64,000 nucleotides of DNA from Pseudolysinimonas sp051954455. Its GTDB lineage: Bacteria; Actinomycetota; Actinomycetes; Actinomycetales; Microbacteriaceae. Below, one piece after another: positions 18,342 through 26,842 of this stretch. The notes beneath the pieces are model-generated. The model saw nothing but the letters and a program-made list of their open reading frames with translations, made no database searches and was not told where the DNA came from. Both the position numbers and the translations under genes were made by a program. The stretch lies in assembly GCF_051954455.1 (NCBI RefSeq), contig NZ_JBQCHS010000002.1, positions 23,689 to 87,688 of the forward strand. Reading direction: 5' to 3'. Numbering within the stretch: the stretch's first letter is position 1; every line of letters begins with the position of its first letter.

Positions 18342-18430
18342 GCGGCGATGCTGGCCGATCGATCGTCACGCTCTGAGCCCGCGAACGGCCCTGGTGCAGG
18401 GGTGTCGCCCGCACCGTCCGGGGGAGGAGC

Positions 18431-18506
18431 GTCGAAAGTTCAGGCTCTCGAGGGAGCGCCTCCGTCGAGCGGCGCAGGACGCGCGAGCACGGCCTGAACT
18501 ATCGAC
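18431..18506. repeat. 76-bp inverted-repeat element B (right flank of the AbiEi/DUF559 gene)
   Basis: It starts with GTCGAAAGTTCAGG, identical to the start of element A, and ends with CCTGAACTATCGAC, the same motif inverted with one mismatch. The interior differs from element A, so only the ends are conserved. It is about 90 bp upstream of the AbiEi/DUF559 start codon. Confidence 0.7.
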
Positions 18507-18517
18507 CGCAGCGGGCA

Positions 18518-18587
18518 CGGGTGCGGGGTGCGGGCGCGGGTGCGGGTGCAGGTGCGGGTGCGGGTGCGGGTGCGGCGGCGCGGGCGT
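18518..18587 (+). repeat. GC-rich hexamer repeat tract, consensus GGGTGC
   Basis: An imperfect tandem array of GGGTGC/GGGCGC units, about 70 bp, ends just before the stop of the EamA gene. It has no coding features that I trust. Confidence 0.75.
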
Positions 18588-18590
18588 GCG

Positions 18591-19469
18591 TCAGGCCACG
18601 GGTTCGGCGATCGGCGGCCTGCGCGGCGCGGTCAGCACCGCGCCCGCCGACGCGGCGGCGACGAGCACGATCGCGACGACGGCGACGAGCGGCAGGGTCT
18701 GGCCGAGGATCACGAGGCCGACGATCGCGGCGATGGCCGGCGACATGCTCATGAGCACGCCGAACGGCGACGCGCCCAGACGGCGGAGTGCGAACAGCTC
18801 GACGCCGTACGGGATCGCCGACGACAGCACCGCGATCGCGAGACCGAGAGCGAGGTGGGCCGGCTCGATCATCCTCGGCCCCGCGGTGATGATCCCGACC
18901 GGCAACGTCAGGACCGCGGCGACCGCCATCGCCCAGGCGAGGCCGTCGAGACGGCGGAATCGCCGGCCGGCCTCCGCGGACGCGAGGATGTAGGCCGCCC
19001 AGCAGAGCGCGGCGAGCGCCGCGAGACCGACGCCCACCGGGTCGAGCCCCGACAGGTCACCGCCCCAGAGCAGGAGCACGCCGGCGACACCGAGCCCCGC
19101 CCACAGCCAGGCGATCCGGCGCCCCGCCACCACCACCGAGAGCACGAGCGGCCCGAGCACCTCGATCGTGACCGTCGTGCCGAGCGGGATGCGCTCCGTC
19201 GCCAGGTAGAAGGCGGAGTTCATGACGGCGAGCGCCGCCCCGAATCCGACGACGACGCCCCAGTCGCCGAGCCGGCGCGGCAGGCGGGGGCGGGCGACGA
19301 GCAGGAGAACGACCGTCGAGAAGGCGACGCGGAGGGCGATCGTGCCGAACACGCCGACCTGGGGGAAGAGGAGCACCGCAACGGCCGCGCCGCAGTCCTG
19401 CCCGATGAGCTCCGCGAGGACCAGGGCCCCGGCCCCGGCGCGCACGCGGAGCGGGACGGCGGGCGGCAC
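18591..19469 (-). CDS. EamA/DMT family transporter (RhtA-like exporter)
   Basis: This 292-residue inner-membrane protein has ten hydrophobic segments in two EamA halves. The N-terminal half includes SAFYLATERIPLGTTVTIEVLGPL and the C-terminal half SSAIPYGVELFALRRLGASPFGVLMSMSPA, both strongly reminiscent of RhtA-type threonine/homoserine exporters. The substrate is inferred only from this resemblance. The start is a GTG preceded by TAGGCT and 6 bases, giving a leaderless mRNA. It is 9 bp downstream of the asparaginase gene on the same strand. Confidence 0.85.
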   Translation of the reverse strand: MPPAVPLRVRAGAGALVLAELIGQDCGAAVAVLLFPQVGVFGTIALRVAFSTVVLLLVARPRLPRRLGDWGVVVGFGAALAVMNSAFYLATERIPLGTTVTIEVLGPLVLSVVVAGRRIAWLWAGLGVAGVLLLWGGDLSGLDPVGVGLAALAALCWAAYILASAEAGRRFRRLDGLAWAMAVAAVLTLPVGIITAGPRMIEPAHLALGLAIAVLSSAIPYGVELFALRRLGASPFGVLMSMSPAIAAIVGLVILGQTLPLVAVVAIVLVAAASAGAVLTAPRRPPIAEPVA

Positions 19470-19475
19470 CCGCTC

Positions 19476-19481
19476 AGCCTA
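19476..19481 (-). promoter_or_regulatory. -10 box TAGGCT of the EamA gene (predicted leaderless)
   Basis: TAGGCT-GAGCGG-GTG on the minus strand, with the GTG at 19469. The box lies across the stop of the asparaginase gene. Confidence 0.45.
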
Positions 19482-20480
19482 GGGAGCGGCCGGCTCCCCC
19501 GACGCCAGGGCGGCCAGCCGGCGGGCGGCCTCCTCCACCGGGTGCTGCGCGAGGAGGACCGCAGCCGCGAGCCGCCCCTGCGCGACCCCCAGCCGCCCGA
19601 GCGGCACCGCTCCGGCCGCGCCCGCGTCGACCGCTCCCCCGCCGCCGTAGATCGCCGCGACGGGGCCGGCGGCCACGCGCGTGCCGAGCGCGACGAGCAC
19701 GCCGGCCGCCGTGAGCTCGCCGATCGCGGAGGTGAGGCCCGGTGTCGGGTTGCCGGCGCCGAACGCGACGAGCACGACGCCGTGAGCCGCGCGGTCGAGG
19801 ACGGCGCGGAGCGGGGCCGCATCGGCGCCCGGCCACGCGGCCACGACCTCCACCCGCACGTCGTCGAAGCGGGCGTCGACCGGATCGAGCAGCACGCGAT
19901 CGGGACGGGCCCAGAATGCGACGGCATCCCCGCGCACCGCGCCGATCGCCCCGGCGTCGGGGTCGGCGAACGGCTGCAGCGCGAGCGTGTGCGCCTTCCG
20001 CACCCCGCGCGCCGCGAACACCGACCCGCCGAAGGCGACCAGGACCCCGCGACCGCGGGCCGCCGGCGAGGCCGCGACCGCGACCGCGTCGGCGAGATTC
20101 GCCGGCCCGTCGGCGTCGGGGAGGTCGGCGGCGCGCTGGGCACCGGTGAACACCACGGGCCGGGGGTCGCCGTGCGCGAGGTCGACGAGGAAGGCGGACT
20201 CCTCGAGCGTGTCGGTGCCGTGCGCGACGACCACGCCGTCCACCTCGGGGCGGGCCAGCTGCGCCCGCACGGCGTCCGCGACGGCGCGCTGCTCGGCGGG
20301 CCCGAACGCGAACGAGTTGCCGCGCAGCACGTCGACGGTCTCCAGGTCGACACCGGCCGCGCGGTGGCCGAGGCCGGCCCGCAGCACGCCGGCGCCGTCG
20401 CGCGCGACCGCCCCGGACCCGGGGGCCGAGGTGCGGGAGGCGATGGTTCCGCCGGTCGCGAGGAGCACGATGCGCGTCAT
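19479..20480 (-). CDS. Asparaginase/glutaminase family protein
   Basis: This 333-residue amidohydrolase converts asparagine to aspartate and ammonia. The N-terminal catalytic Thr motif is LLATGGTIASR, the second Thr motif is VVAHGTDTLEESAFLVDL, and the Lys segment is RKAHTLALQPF. GNPTPGLTSAIGEL matches the C-terminal domain. There is no clear signal peptide, so it is probably cytoplasmic. I chose the ATG at 20480 because the conserved MTRIVLLATGG begins there. The upstream open frame runs through the FMN riboswitch and is a shadow. Confidence 0.9.
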   Translation of the reverse strand: MTRIVLLATGGTIASRTSAPGSGAVARDGAGVLRAGLGHRAAGVDLETVDVLRGNSFAFGPAEQRAVADAVRAQLARPEVDGVVVAHGTDTLEESAFLVDLAHGDPRPVVFTGAQRAADLPDADGPANLADAVAVAASPAARGRGVLVAFGGSVFAARGVRKAHTLALQPFADPDAGAIGAVRGDAVAFWARPDRVLLDPVDARFDDVRVEVVAAWPGADAAPLRAVLDRAAHGVVLVAFGAGNPTPGLTSAIGELTAAGVLVALGTRVAAGPVAAIYGGGGAVDAGAAGAVPLGRLGVAQGRLAAAVLLAQHPVEEAARRLAALASGEPAAP

Positions 20481-20537
20481 CCCCCCATCGTGCCGGGAAT
20501 GCCGCGCGGGCACGCGCGTTACACTCCCCGAAGAGCA

Positions 20538-20662
20538 CGTGCTCCGGGGGCGGTGGAATTCCGCACCGGCGGTGAGAGTCCGCGAACCCGGCATCCTCGG
20601 ATGCCGGGCCGATCCGGTGGAATTCCGGGACCGACGGTCAGAGTCCGGATGCGAGGAGCATG
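20538..20662 (+). ncRNA. FMN riboswitch (RFN element)
   Basis: The leader of ribD carries the conserved RFN blocks: GGGGGCGGTGGAATTCCGCA, CCGGCGGTGAGAGTCCGCGA, GATCCGGTGGAATTCCGGG and CCGACGGTCAGAGTCCGGAT. The basal helix pairs GTGCTCC with GGAGCAT. Bound FMN should repress the rib operon. It ends 64 bases before the ribD ATG. In high-GC actinobacteria the expression platform usually masks the ribosome-binding site; the mechanism here is inferred. Confidence 0.96.
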
Positions 20663-20726
20663 GCGGCGACGGCCGTACCCGGTCGTCGCGGCATCCCGGA
20701 CCGTCCTCTGCGAGACGGAGACCGAG

Positions 20727-21776
20727 ATGCCCAGCCCGAGCGACGCCGAGATCGCGGCGATGCGGCGCGCCCTCGAGCTGGCCGCCCAGGGCCCGATCAC
20801 CGGCGGCAACCCCCGCGTGGGCTGCGTGCTCATGACGCCCGACGGCCGGATCGCCGCCGACGGCTGGCACCGCGGCGCGGGCACCCCGCACGCCGAGGTC
20901 GACGCTCTCGGCAGGCTCGACGGCCGGGCCGACGGCCTCACCGCGGTGGTCACGCTCGAGCCCTGCAATCACTGGGGCCGCACCGGTCCGTGCAGCGAGG
21001 CGCTCATCGCCGCCGGCGTCGCCCGCGTCGTCTACGGCGTCCCCGACCCCGGCGCGCACTCGGCGGGCGGCGCGGAGCGGCTACGCGCGGCCGGCGTCGA
21101 GGTGGTCGGCGGCGTGCTCGCCGACCAGATCGAGGAGTTCCTCGGCGGCTGGCTCGCCTCCGTGCGTCGCGGTCGCCCCTGGGTCACCGTCAAGTGGGCG
21201 TCGACCCTCGACGGCCGCACAGCCGCGGCCGACGGGAGCTCCCGCTGGATCACGGGCGCGGCGGCGCGGCAGCGGGTGCACGAGGAGCGCGCGGCGAACG
21301 ACGCCATCCTCGTCGGCACCGGCACGATCCTCGCCGACGATCCGAGCCTCACCGCCCGGGGCGACGCGGGCGAGCTGCTCGCGCACCAGCCGGTTCCGGT
21401 CGTCGTCGGCGAGCGCCCGATCCCCGCGGACGCCGCGGTGCGCCGCCACCCGGCCGGCCTCATCGCCGCCGGACACCGCGACCTGGCCGCGGTGCTCGCC
21501 GACCTGAACGCGCGGGGCCTCCGCCGCGTGTACGTCGAGGGCGGCCCGACCCTCGCGAGCGCGTTCGTCGGCGCCGGGCTCGCCGACGCGTTCTCCGTGT
21601 ACCTCGCGCCGGCGCTCCTCGGGGGCGGGCACCTCGCGATCGGCGACCTCGGCATCCCCAGCATGGCCGGCATCCACCGGCTGCGCCTGGACCACGTCGA
21701 GCGGCTGGGCGACGACATCCATCTGACGGGGCGGCCGGTGCCGAACCCCGACCTGCACAGCGGAAGGACCACCTGA
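20727..21776 (+). CDS. ribD: Bifunctional diaminohydroxyphosphoribosylaminopyrimidine deaminase / 5-amino-6-(5-phosphoribosylamino)uracil reductase
   Basis: This 349-residue enzyme catalyses the second and third steps of riboflavin synthesis. The N-terminal deaminase carries the zinc site HAEVDALG and PCNHWGRTGPC. The C-terminal reductase carries WVTVKWASTLDGRTAAADG, SRWITGAAAR and the NADPH-site-like VYVEGGPTLASAF. I chose the ATG at 20727 because the family starts there and it follows the riboswitch. It overlaps ribE by one base (TGATG). The operon order is D-E-BA-H. Confidence 0.96.
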   Translation: MPSPSDAEIAAMRRALELAAQGPITGGNPRVGCVLMTPDGRIAADGWHRGAGTPHAEVDALGRLDGRADGLTAVVTLEPCNHWGRTGPCSEALIAAGVARVVYGVPDPGAHSAGGAERLRAAGVEVVGGVLADQIEEFLGGWLASVRRGRPWVTVKWASTLDGRTAAADGSSRWITGAAARQRVHEERAANDAILVGTGTILADDPSLTARGDAGELLAHQPVPVVVGERPIPADAAVRRHPAGLIAAGHRDLAAVLADLNARGLRRVYVEGGPTLASAFVGAGLADAFSVYLAPALLGGGHLAIGDLGIPSMAGIHRLRLDHVERLGDDIHLTGRPVPNPDLHSGRTT

Positions 21777-22393
21777 TGTTCACGGGACTCATCGAAGAGG
21801 TCGGCGAGGTGCTCGCGTGGGAGCCGGTCGGCGACTCGGCGCGGATCACCGTGCGCGCCCCGATCACCGCCGCGGACGCCGCGCGCGGGGCGTCGATCTC
21901 GGTCGCGGGCGTCTGCCTCACGGTCGTCGACCGCGGCGCGGACCGGTTCACGGCCGACGTCATGGCCGAATCGATCCGGATGTCGACGCTCGGCGAGCGC
22001 CGCCCCGGAGACCGCGTCGACCTGGAGCGCGCGGCCCTCGTCACCGACCGGCTCGGCGGCCACATCGTCCAGGGCCACATCGACGGCACCGCCACCGTGC
22101 TCTCCGTGACCCCCGGCGACGCCTGGCGGGTCGTGCGGTTCACCCTCGACGCCGAGCACGCGCCGCTCGTCGCGCGCAAGGGATCCATCGCGGTGGACGG
22201 GGTGAGCCTCACGGTGAGCGACATCGGTGAGCAGGCGGGTGTCGACGGCTGGTTCGAGGTCTCGCTGATCCCGGAGACCCTCGCCGCGACCACGCTCGGC
22301 GCGCTCGCCCCCGGCGACCGGGTCAACATCGAGACCGACATCCTGGCGCGGCACGTCGCGCGATTGATGCGGTTCCAGGAGGTGGACGCATGA
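21776..22393 (+). CDS. ribE: Riboflavin synthase alpha subunit
   Basis: This 205-residue enzyme dismutates two lumazines to riboflavin. It has the MFTGLIEEVGEV start, two internally similar lumazine-binding halves (VAGVCLTVVDRG and VDGVSLTVSDIG), and GGHIVQGHIDGTA. The ATG overlaps the ribD stop, and the stop overlaps the ribBA start (ATGA), giving coupled translation. Confidence 0.96.
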   Translation: MFTGLIEEVGEVLAWEPVGDSARITVRAPITAADAARGASISVAGVCLTVVDRGADRFTADVMAESIRMSTLGERRPGDRVDLERAALVTDRLGGHIVQGHIDGTATVLSVTPGDAWRVVRFTLDAEHAPLVARKGSIAVDGVSLTVSDIGEQAGVDGWFEVSLIPETLAATTLGALAPGDRVNIETDILARHVARLMRFQEVDA

Positions 22394-23703
22394 GCATCGC
22401 CGACATCCCCACCGCGCTGCGATCGCTGCAGGCCGGTCGCCCCGTCATCGTCGCGGACGACGAGGGCCGCGAGAACGAGGGCGACGTCGTCCTCGCCGCG
22501 CAGTACGCGAGCCAGGAGTGGATCGCGTGGGCCGTGCGCCACTCCTCCGGTTACCTCTGCGCGCCGATGACGAACGAGATCGCCGACCGGCTGGAGCTGC
22601 CGCTCATGGTCGCCGAGAGTCAGGACTGGCGCGGCACCGCGTACACCGTGAGCGTCGACGCGGCCGACCGGCTCTCGACCGGGATCAGCGCCTCCGACCG
22701 CGCGCACACCCTGCGCGTGCTGGCCGACCCGGCATCCACGCCGCGGAGCCTCATCCGGCCCGGGCACATCCTCCCGCTCCGCGCGGTGGACGGCGGCGTG
22801 CGCGAGCGTGACGGCCACACGGAGGCGACTGTCGACCTGCTGAAGCTCGCCGGGCTCGAGCCCGTGGGCGTGATCGGCGAGATCGTCGACGACGACGGCG
22901 AGATGATGCGGCTGCCGAACCTCATCAAGCTCGGCGAGCGCGAGGACGTGCCGGTCATCACGATCGAGTCGCTCCAGCGGCACCTGGCCGAGCTCGACGG
23001 CGCGGTCGAGCGGGGGGCGCCGGTCGAGGTGCCCGAGTCGACGCGGGTGACCTTCGAGGTCGAGACCACGATCCCGACGACCCACGGCCCGTTCCGGGTC
23101 CGCGCGTACCGCGACCGCTCGACCGGCGCCGACCACGTCGCGTGGATCGCGCCCGGTCCCGACGGGGAGCCGCCGCGCGACGGAGCGCTCGTCCGGGTGC
23201 ACTCCGAGTGCCTGACCGGCGAGGCGTTCGGCTCCCTCAAGTGCGAATGCGGACCGCAGCTGCGCTCGGCGCTCGACACGATCCGGGCGGAGGGCGGCGT
23301 CGTCGTCTACCTGCGCGGGCACGAGGGCCGCGGCATCGGGCTCATCAACAAGCTCCGCGCCTACCGGCTGCAGGAGGAGGGGTACGACACGCTCGACGCG
23401 AACCTCGCGCTCGGGCTGCCGGCCGATGCGCGCGACTACGGGGCGGCGGTGGGCATCCTGCGCGATCTCGGCGTCGGCTCCATCCGGCTGCTCAGCAACA
23501 ACCCCGAGAAGGCGCACCAGCTCGAGGAGCGCGGCATCGCGGTCACCGAGCGCGTGCCCCTCGTGGTCGGGGTCGGCGAGATCAACGCGGCCTACCTCGA
23601 CACCAAGCGCGATCGCATGGGGCACGCGCTCCCCACCCACGAGGCGCTCGACGAGGCGCTGCACGAGGCCGAGCTGCAGTCGGCGCAGGAGGGCAATTCA
23701 TGA
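22390..23703 (+). CDS. ribBA: Bifunctional 3,4-dihydroxy-2-butanone-4-phosphate synthase / GTP cyclohydrolase II
   Basis: This 437-residue fusion supplies both precursors of riboflavin. Residues 1-200 are the RibB domain (DDEGRENEGDVVLAAQ, RHSSGYLCAPM, RPGHILPLRA). The C-terminal RibA domain has the zinc Cys set HSECLTGEAFGSLKCECGPQL and the catalytic RGHEGRGIGL, followed by LLSNNPEKAHQL. Both domains look intact. The start overlaps ribE and the stop overlaps ribH. Confidence 0.96.
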   Translation: MSIADIPTALRSLQAGRPVIVADDEGRENEGDVVLAAQYASQEWIAWAVRHSSGYLCAPMTNEIADRLELPLMVAESQDWRGTAYTVSVDAADRLSTGISASDRAHTLRVLADPASTPRSLIRPGHILPLRAVDGGVRERDGHTEATVDLLKLAGLEPVGVIGEIVDDDGEMMRLPNLIKLGEREDVPVITIESLQRHLAELDGAVERGAPVEVPESTRVTFEVETTIPTTHGPFRVRAYRDRSTGADHVAWIAPGPDGEPPRDGALVRVHSECLTGEAFGSLKCECGPQLRSALDTIRAEGGVVVYLRGHEGRGIGLINKLRAYRLQEEGYDTLDANLALGLPADARDYGAAVGILRDLGVGSIRLLSNNPEKAHQLEERGIAVTERVPLVVGVGEINAAYLDTKRDRMGHALPTHEALDEALHEAELQSAQEGNS

Positions 23704-24191
23704 GCGGCGAGGGACGACCGCAGTTGGAGCCAGTCGACGGCACCGGGCTGCGCGTGACGATCGTGGCGGGGCTCTGGCACGAGACGATCGCCGACGGGCT
23801 GTTGGCCGGCGCCCGTCGGGTGCTCGACGCGGCGGGCGCCGAGGTCACCGAGATCGCGGTGCCCGGGAGCTTCGAGCTGCCGCTCGTCGCGAAGGCAGCG
23901 CTCGACGCCGGGGCGGACGCGGTCGTCGCGCTCGGCGTGATCGTGCGCGGCGAGACCCCGCACTTCGACTTCGTGGCCTCCGCGGCGACCGACGGGCTCA
24001 CCCGCGTCGCCCTCGACACCGGCAAGCCCGTCGGATTCGGTGTGCTGACCGTCGACACCGAGCAGCAGGGGCTCGACCGCGCGGGGCTCCCGGGCTCGAC
24101 GGAGGACGTGGGCGGCCGCGCCGCCGAGGCGGCGATAGCGGTCGCGCGCACGCTGCGCAAGCTCGTCGTGCGCGCCGCCACGCCCTCCTAG
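23700..24191 (+). CDS. ribH: 6,7-dimethyl-8-ribityllumazine synthase
   Basis: This 163-residue enzyme joins the pyrimidine and the butanone phosphate to make lumazine. Motifs are VPGSFELPLVAKAAL, GVIVRGETPHFDFVASAATDGL, GFGVLTVDTEQQGLDRAG and a C-terminal basic helix. It is the last gene of the FMN-controlled operon. Its stop codon forms part of the -10 box of the next gene. Confidence 0.95.
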   Translation: MSGEGRPQLEPVDGTGLRVTIVAGLWHETIADGLLAGARRVLDAAGAEVTEIAVPGSFELPLVAKAALDAGADAVVALGVIVRGETPHFDFVASAATDGLTRVALDTGKPVGFGVLTVDTEQQGLDRAGLPGSTEDVGGRAAEAAIAVARTLRKLVVRAATPS

Positions 24192-24194
24192 GCT
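24189..24194 (+). promoter_or_regulatory. -10 box TAGGCT of the FucU-like gene (predicted leaderless)
   Basis: TAGGCT-GGCCGC-ATG (24201). It overlaps the ribH stop codon and would give the next gene a promoter outside riboswitch control. Confidence 0.45.
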
Positions 24195-24200
24195 GGCCGC

Positions 24201-24626
24201 ATGACGCTGAAGGGCATCGATCCGCTGCTGAGCGGCGAGCTGTTGAAGGGGCTCGACGAGCTCGGCCACGGGCAGCTGCTGGTGGTCGCCGACCGCAACT
24301 TCCCGGCTTACGCGCCGGGTGCTCCCGTGACCCGGGTGGATGCGGACGCGGAGACCGCGGTGCGCGCGATCCTCAGCGTCTTCCCGCTCGACACGTTCGT
24401 GCCGACGCCGATCGAGCGGATGATCCCCAGCGAGGAGGGCCCGGAGCCGAACCCGGTGCAGGACGCCGTGCTCGCCGCCGCGTCGGAGCTCGAGGGCCGC
24501 GAGCTCGAGTACCGCGACATCGCCCGCATGTCGTTCTACGACCGCGCGGCGCAGGCCCGGCTCGTCGTGCTGACGCGGGAGACCGCGCCGTACTGCGACT
24601 TCGTGCTCATCAAGGGCGTCGTGTAG
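24201..24626 (+). CDS. RbsD/FucU family sugar mutarotase
   Basis: This 141-residue cytoplasmic protein probably interconverts sugar anomers. The start LKGIDPLLSGELLKGLDELGH is the classic L-fucose mutarotase (FucU) N-terminus with the conserved His, followed by VVADRNFPAYAPG. The C-terminal YCDFVLIKGVV is also characteristic. FucU fits better than RbsD because of the spacing of these motifs. No fucose-catabolic genes are nearby. Confidence 0.85.
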   Translation: MTLKGIDPLLSGELLKGLDELGHGQLLVVADRNFPAYAPGAPVTRVDADAETAVRAILSVFPLDTFVPTPIERMIPSEEGPEPNPVQDAVLAAASELEGRELEYRDIARMSFYDRAAQARLVVLTRETAPYCDFVLIKGVV

Positions 24627-24701
24627 CGCCCCTCCCTCGGCTCGAGGCGCCCGGAGCCCCGAGCGCGCGCTCAGTCGCACCGGACTACCCTGTCCCTCGC
24701 C

Positions 24702-26504
24702 ATGAGCGACACCTCCACCGCCCGCCGCTCGCTGTTCGGTCGCCGCGCGGCCGACGACGGACCGCGTGCCAGCTTCCGTCAGCTGCTCCCCTATCTGACG
24801 GAGCACCGCGCGATCCTCGGCGTCGTCATCCTGCTGAGCCTGCTCGGCGCCGCCGCGTCGCTCGTCCAGCCGCTCATGGTCAGCCAGGTCATCGGCATCG
24901 TCCAGAAGGGCGGAACCCTCGGCTGGCTGGTGTGGGTGCTCGTCGCGCTCGTCGTCGTGTCGGGCCTCATCAGCGGCATCCAGCACTATCTGCTGCAGCG
25001 CACCGGCACGAGCGTCGTGTTCTCCGCACGGCGACAGCTCGTGCGGCGGATGATGCGCCTCCCGATCTCGGAGTTCGACCGCCGCCGCACGGGCGATCTC
25101 GTCTCGCGCGTCGGCTCCGACACGACGCTCCTCTACGCCGTCATCACGCAGGGGCTCGTCGACGCGATCGGCGGCGCCGTCGTGTTCGTCGGCGCGCTCA
25201 TCGCGATGCTCGTCATCGACCCCGTGCTGCTCGGGCTGACCGTGCTCGTCATCGCGCTCTCGGTGGTCGCCGTCGTCGTCCTGTCGTCGCGCGTGCGGGT
25301 CGCGAGCCGGCAGCAGCAGGAGAAGGTCGGCGACCTCGCCGCGGCGGTCGAGCGCGCGATCAGCGCCATCCGCACGGTGCGCGCGGCGAACGCGACGGAA
25401 CGCGAGACGGCCGCGGTCGAGGAGGACGCCCGCGGCGCCTACCGGGCCGGGGTGCGCGTCGCGAAGATCTCCGCCCTCGTCGTGCCGGTCGCCGGCATCG
25501 CGCTGCAGGTCTCGTTCCTCGTCGTGCTCGGCGTGGGCGGTTACCGGGTCGCGAGCGGGGCGCTGACGATCGCGAACCTGGTCGCGTTCATCCTGTTCCT
25601 CTTCATGATGATCATGCCGCTCGGGCAGGCCTTCGGGGCCCTCAACTCGGTCAATCAGGCGCTCGGCGCGCTCGGCCGGATCCAGGAGATCATCGCGACG
25701 CCGTCGGAGGACGAGGCCGACGCCGCGATCGAGCCCGCCGCCCGGGGCGACGCGAGCGCGGCGATCGCGTTCGAGAACGTGCGCTTCGGCTACGCCGCGG
25801 CGGCGGAGGGCGACGACCGTCCCGCCGACGTCCTCCACGGGGTCTCGTTCGAGGTGCCCCGCGGACAGCGGGTCGCGCTGGTCGGGCCGTCCGGCGCCGG
25901 CAAGTCGACGATCCTCGCGCTCGTCGAGCGCTTCTACGACCCGACCTCGGGCGTGGTCCGCGTGGGCGGTGCCGACGTCCGCGGCCTCGACCGCGTCGAG
26001 CTCCGCTCCCGCATCGGCTACGTCGAGCAGGACGCGCCGGTGCTGGCGGGGACGATCCGGCAGAACCTGCTGCTCGGCTCTCCCGACGCGACCGACGAGG
26101 ACTGCCGTCGGGTGCTGCACGACGTCAACCTCGACGAGGTGCTCGCGCGCGACCCGCTCGGCCTCGACGCGCCCGTCGGCGAGGACGGCGTCATGCTCTC
26201 GGGTGGCGAGCGCCAGCGCCTCGCGATCGCGCGCGCGCTCCTGCAGGCCCCGCCGATCCTGCTGCTCGACGAGGCGACCGCGTCGCTCGACGGGCTCAAC
26301 GAGCAGCTGCTGCGAGAGGCCATCGACGCCGTCGCGCAGGACCGCACCCTGCTCGTGATCGCGCACCGGCTCTCGACGGTCGTCGACTCCGACCGCATCG
26401 TCGTGCTCGACCACGGCCGTGTCGCGGGCGTCGGCACGCACTCGGAGCTCGTGGCCTCGACGCCGCTCTACCGCGACCTCGCGAAGCACCAGCTGCTGGT
26501 CTAG
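24702..26504 (+). CDS. ABC transporter ATP-binding/permease (exporter type)
   Basis: This 600-residue half-transporter forms a homodimer or heterodimer. The N-terminal membrane domain has six helices (about residues 30-310). The ATPase domain has Walker A GPSGAGKST, Q-loop YVEQDAP, signature LSGGERQRLAIARALL, Walker B ILLLDEATASLD and an H-loop IAHRLST. It resembles bacterial multidrug and lipid exporters; the substrate is unknown. A TACCCT box lies 10 bases before the ATG. A long hairpin follows the gene at 26554. Confidence 0.9.
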   Translation: MSDTSTARRSLFGRRAADDGPRASFRQLLPYLTEHRAILGVVILLSLLGAAASLVQPLMVSQVIGIVQKGGTLGWLVWVLVALVVVSGLISGIQHYLLQRTGTSVVFSARRQLVRRMMRLPISEFDRRRTGDLVSRVGSDTTLLYAVITQGLVDAIGGAVVFVGALIAMLVIDPVLLGLTVLVIALSVVAVVVLSSRVRVASRQQQEKVGDLAAAVERAISAIRTVRAANATERETAAVEEDARGAYRAGVRVAKISALVVPVAGIALQVSFLVVLGVGGYRVASGALTIANLVAFILFLFMMIMPLGQAFGALNSVNQALGALGRIQEIIATPSEDEADAAIEPAARGDASAAIAFENVRFGYAAAAEGDDRPADVLHGVSFEVPRGQRVALVGPSGAGKSTILALVERFYDPTSGVVRVGGADVRGLDRVELRSRIGYVEQDAPVLAGTIRQNLLLGSPDATDEDCRRVLHDVNLDEVLARDPLGLDAPVGEDGVMLSGGERQRLAIARALLQAPPILLLDEATASLDGLNEQLLREAIDAVAQDRTLLVIAHRLSTVVDSDRIVVLDHGRVAGVGTHSELVASTPLYRDLAKHQLLV

Positions 26505-26553
26505 CTGCGGAGAGGCAGCCACGGCTCTCCGCCGTCCGGTGAACCGTGACGAA

Positions 26554-26634
26554 TGACGGAGATCAAGCGTCCTCGCGCGCCGGCGAGGCCGGGATCCGGG
26601 TCATGGCGTCACGCGCGCAGGACGATCTCCGTCA
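26554..26634. terminator. Long bulged hairpin between convergent genes
   Basis: TGACGGAGAT pairs with ATCTCCGTCA, then CGTCCT with AGGACG and GCGCGC with GCGCGC, giving a 22-bp stem with a small bulge on the left arm and a loop of about 32 nt. It lies between the ABC exporter and the leftward 29-codon ORF. A bidirectional terminator is the simplest reading; a structured RNA is possible. Confidence 0.5.
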
Positions 26635-26752
26635 CCTGTCCCTCTCGCTGACGAGCAGGCGCAGACGAGCAAGCGCTGACGAGACGCCGCTTTCGGCCGC
26701 CCTCTCGCGGCGGATGCGGCCCGACGGGGCATCTCGGCGCGGGGCGAAGCGC

Positions 26753-26842
26753 TTAGCGTTCGAGCACGACCGTGATGACGAAGCCCACGAACAGGGCGAC
26801 GGCCACCACGACGGCGGCGATGAGGATGATGCGTGCGGCCAT
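26753..26842 (-). CDS. 29-residue single-helix membrane miniprotein
   Basis: This short ORF is nearly all one hydrophobic helix between a basic N-terminus (MAAR) and a charged C-terminus (LER). Its ATG overlaps the nicotinamidase stop by one base (TGATG), so it should be translationally coupled. I do not recognise a family; the coupling and the clean membrane segment argue that it is real. Confidence 0.55.
   Translation of the reverse strand: MAARIILIAAVVVAVALFVGFVITVVLER

Noticed and set aside
17391..18587. CRISPR array
   Set aside because: The heptamer and hexamer tracts are contiguous, with no spacers, and no cas genes are present. No CRISPR was seen elsewhere.
18528..20720. Rightward open frame running from the hexamer repeats into ribD
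   Set aside because: It is antisense to EamA and asparaginase and passes through the FMN riboswitch; the true ribD start is at 20727.
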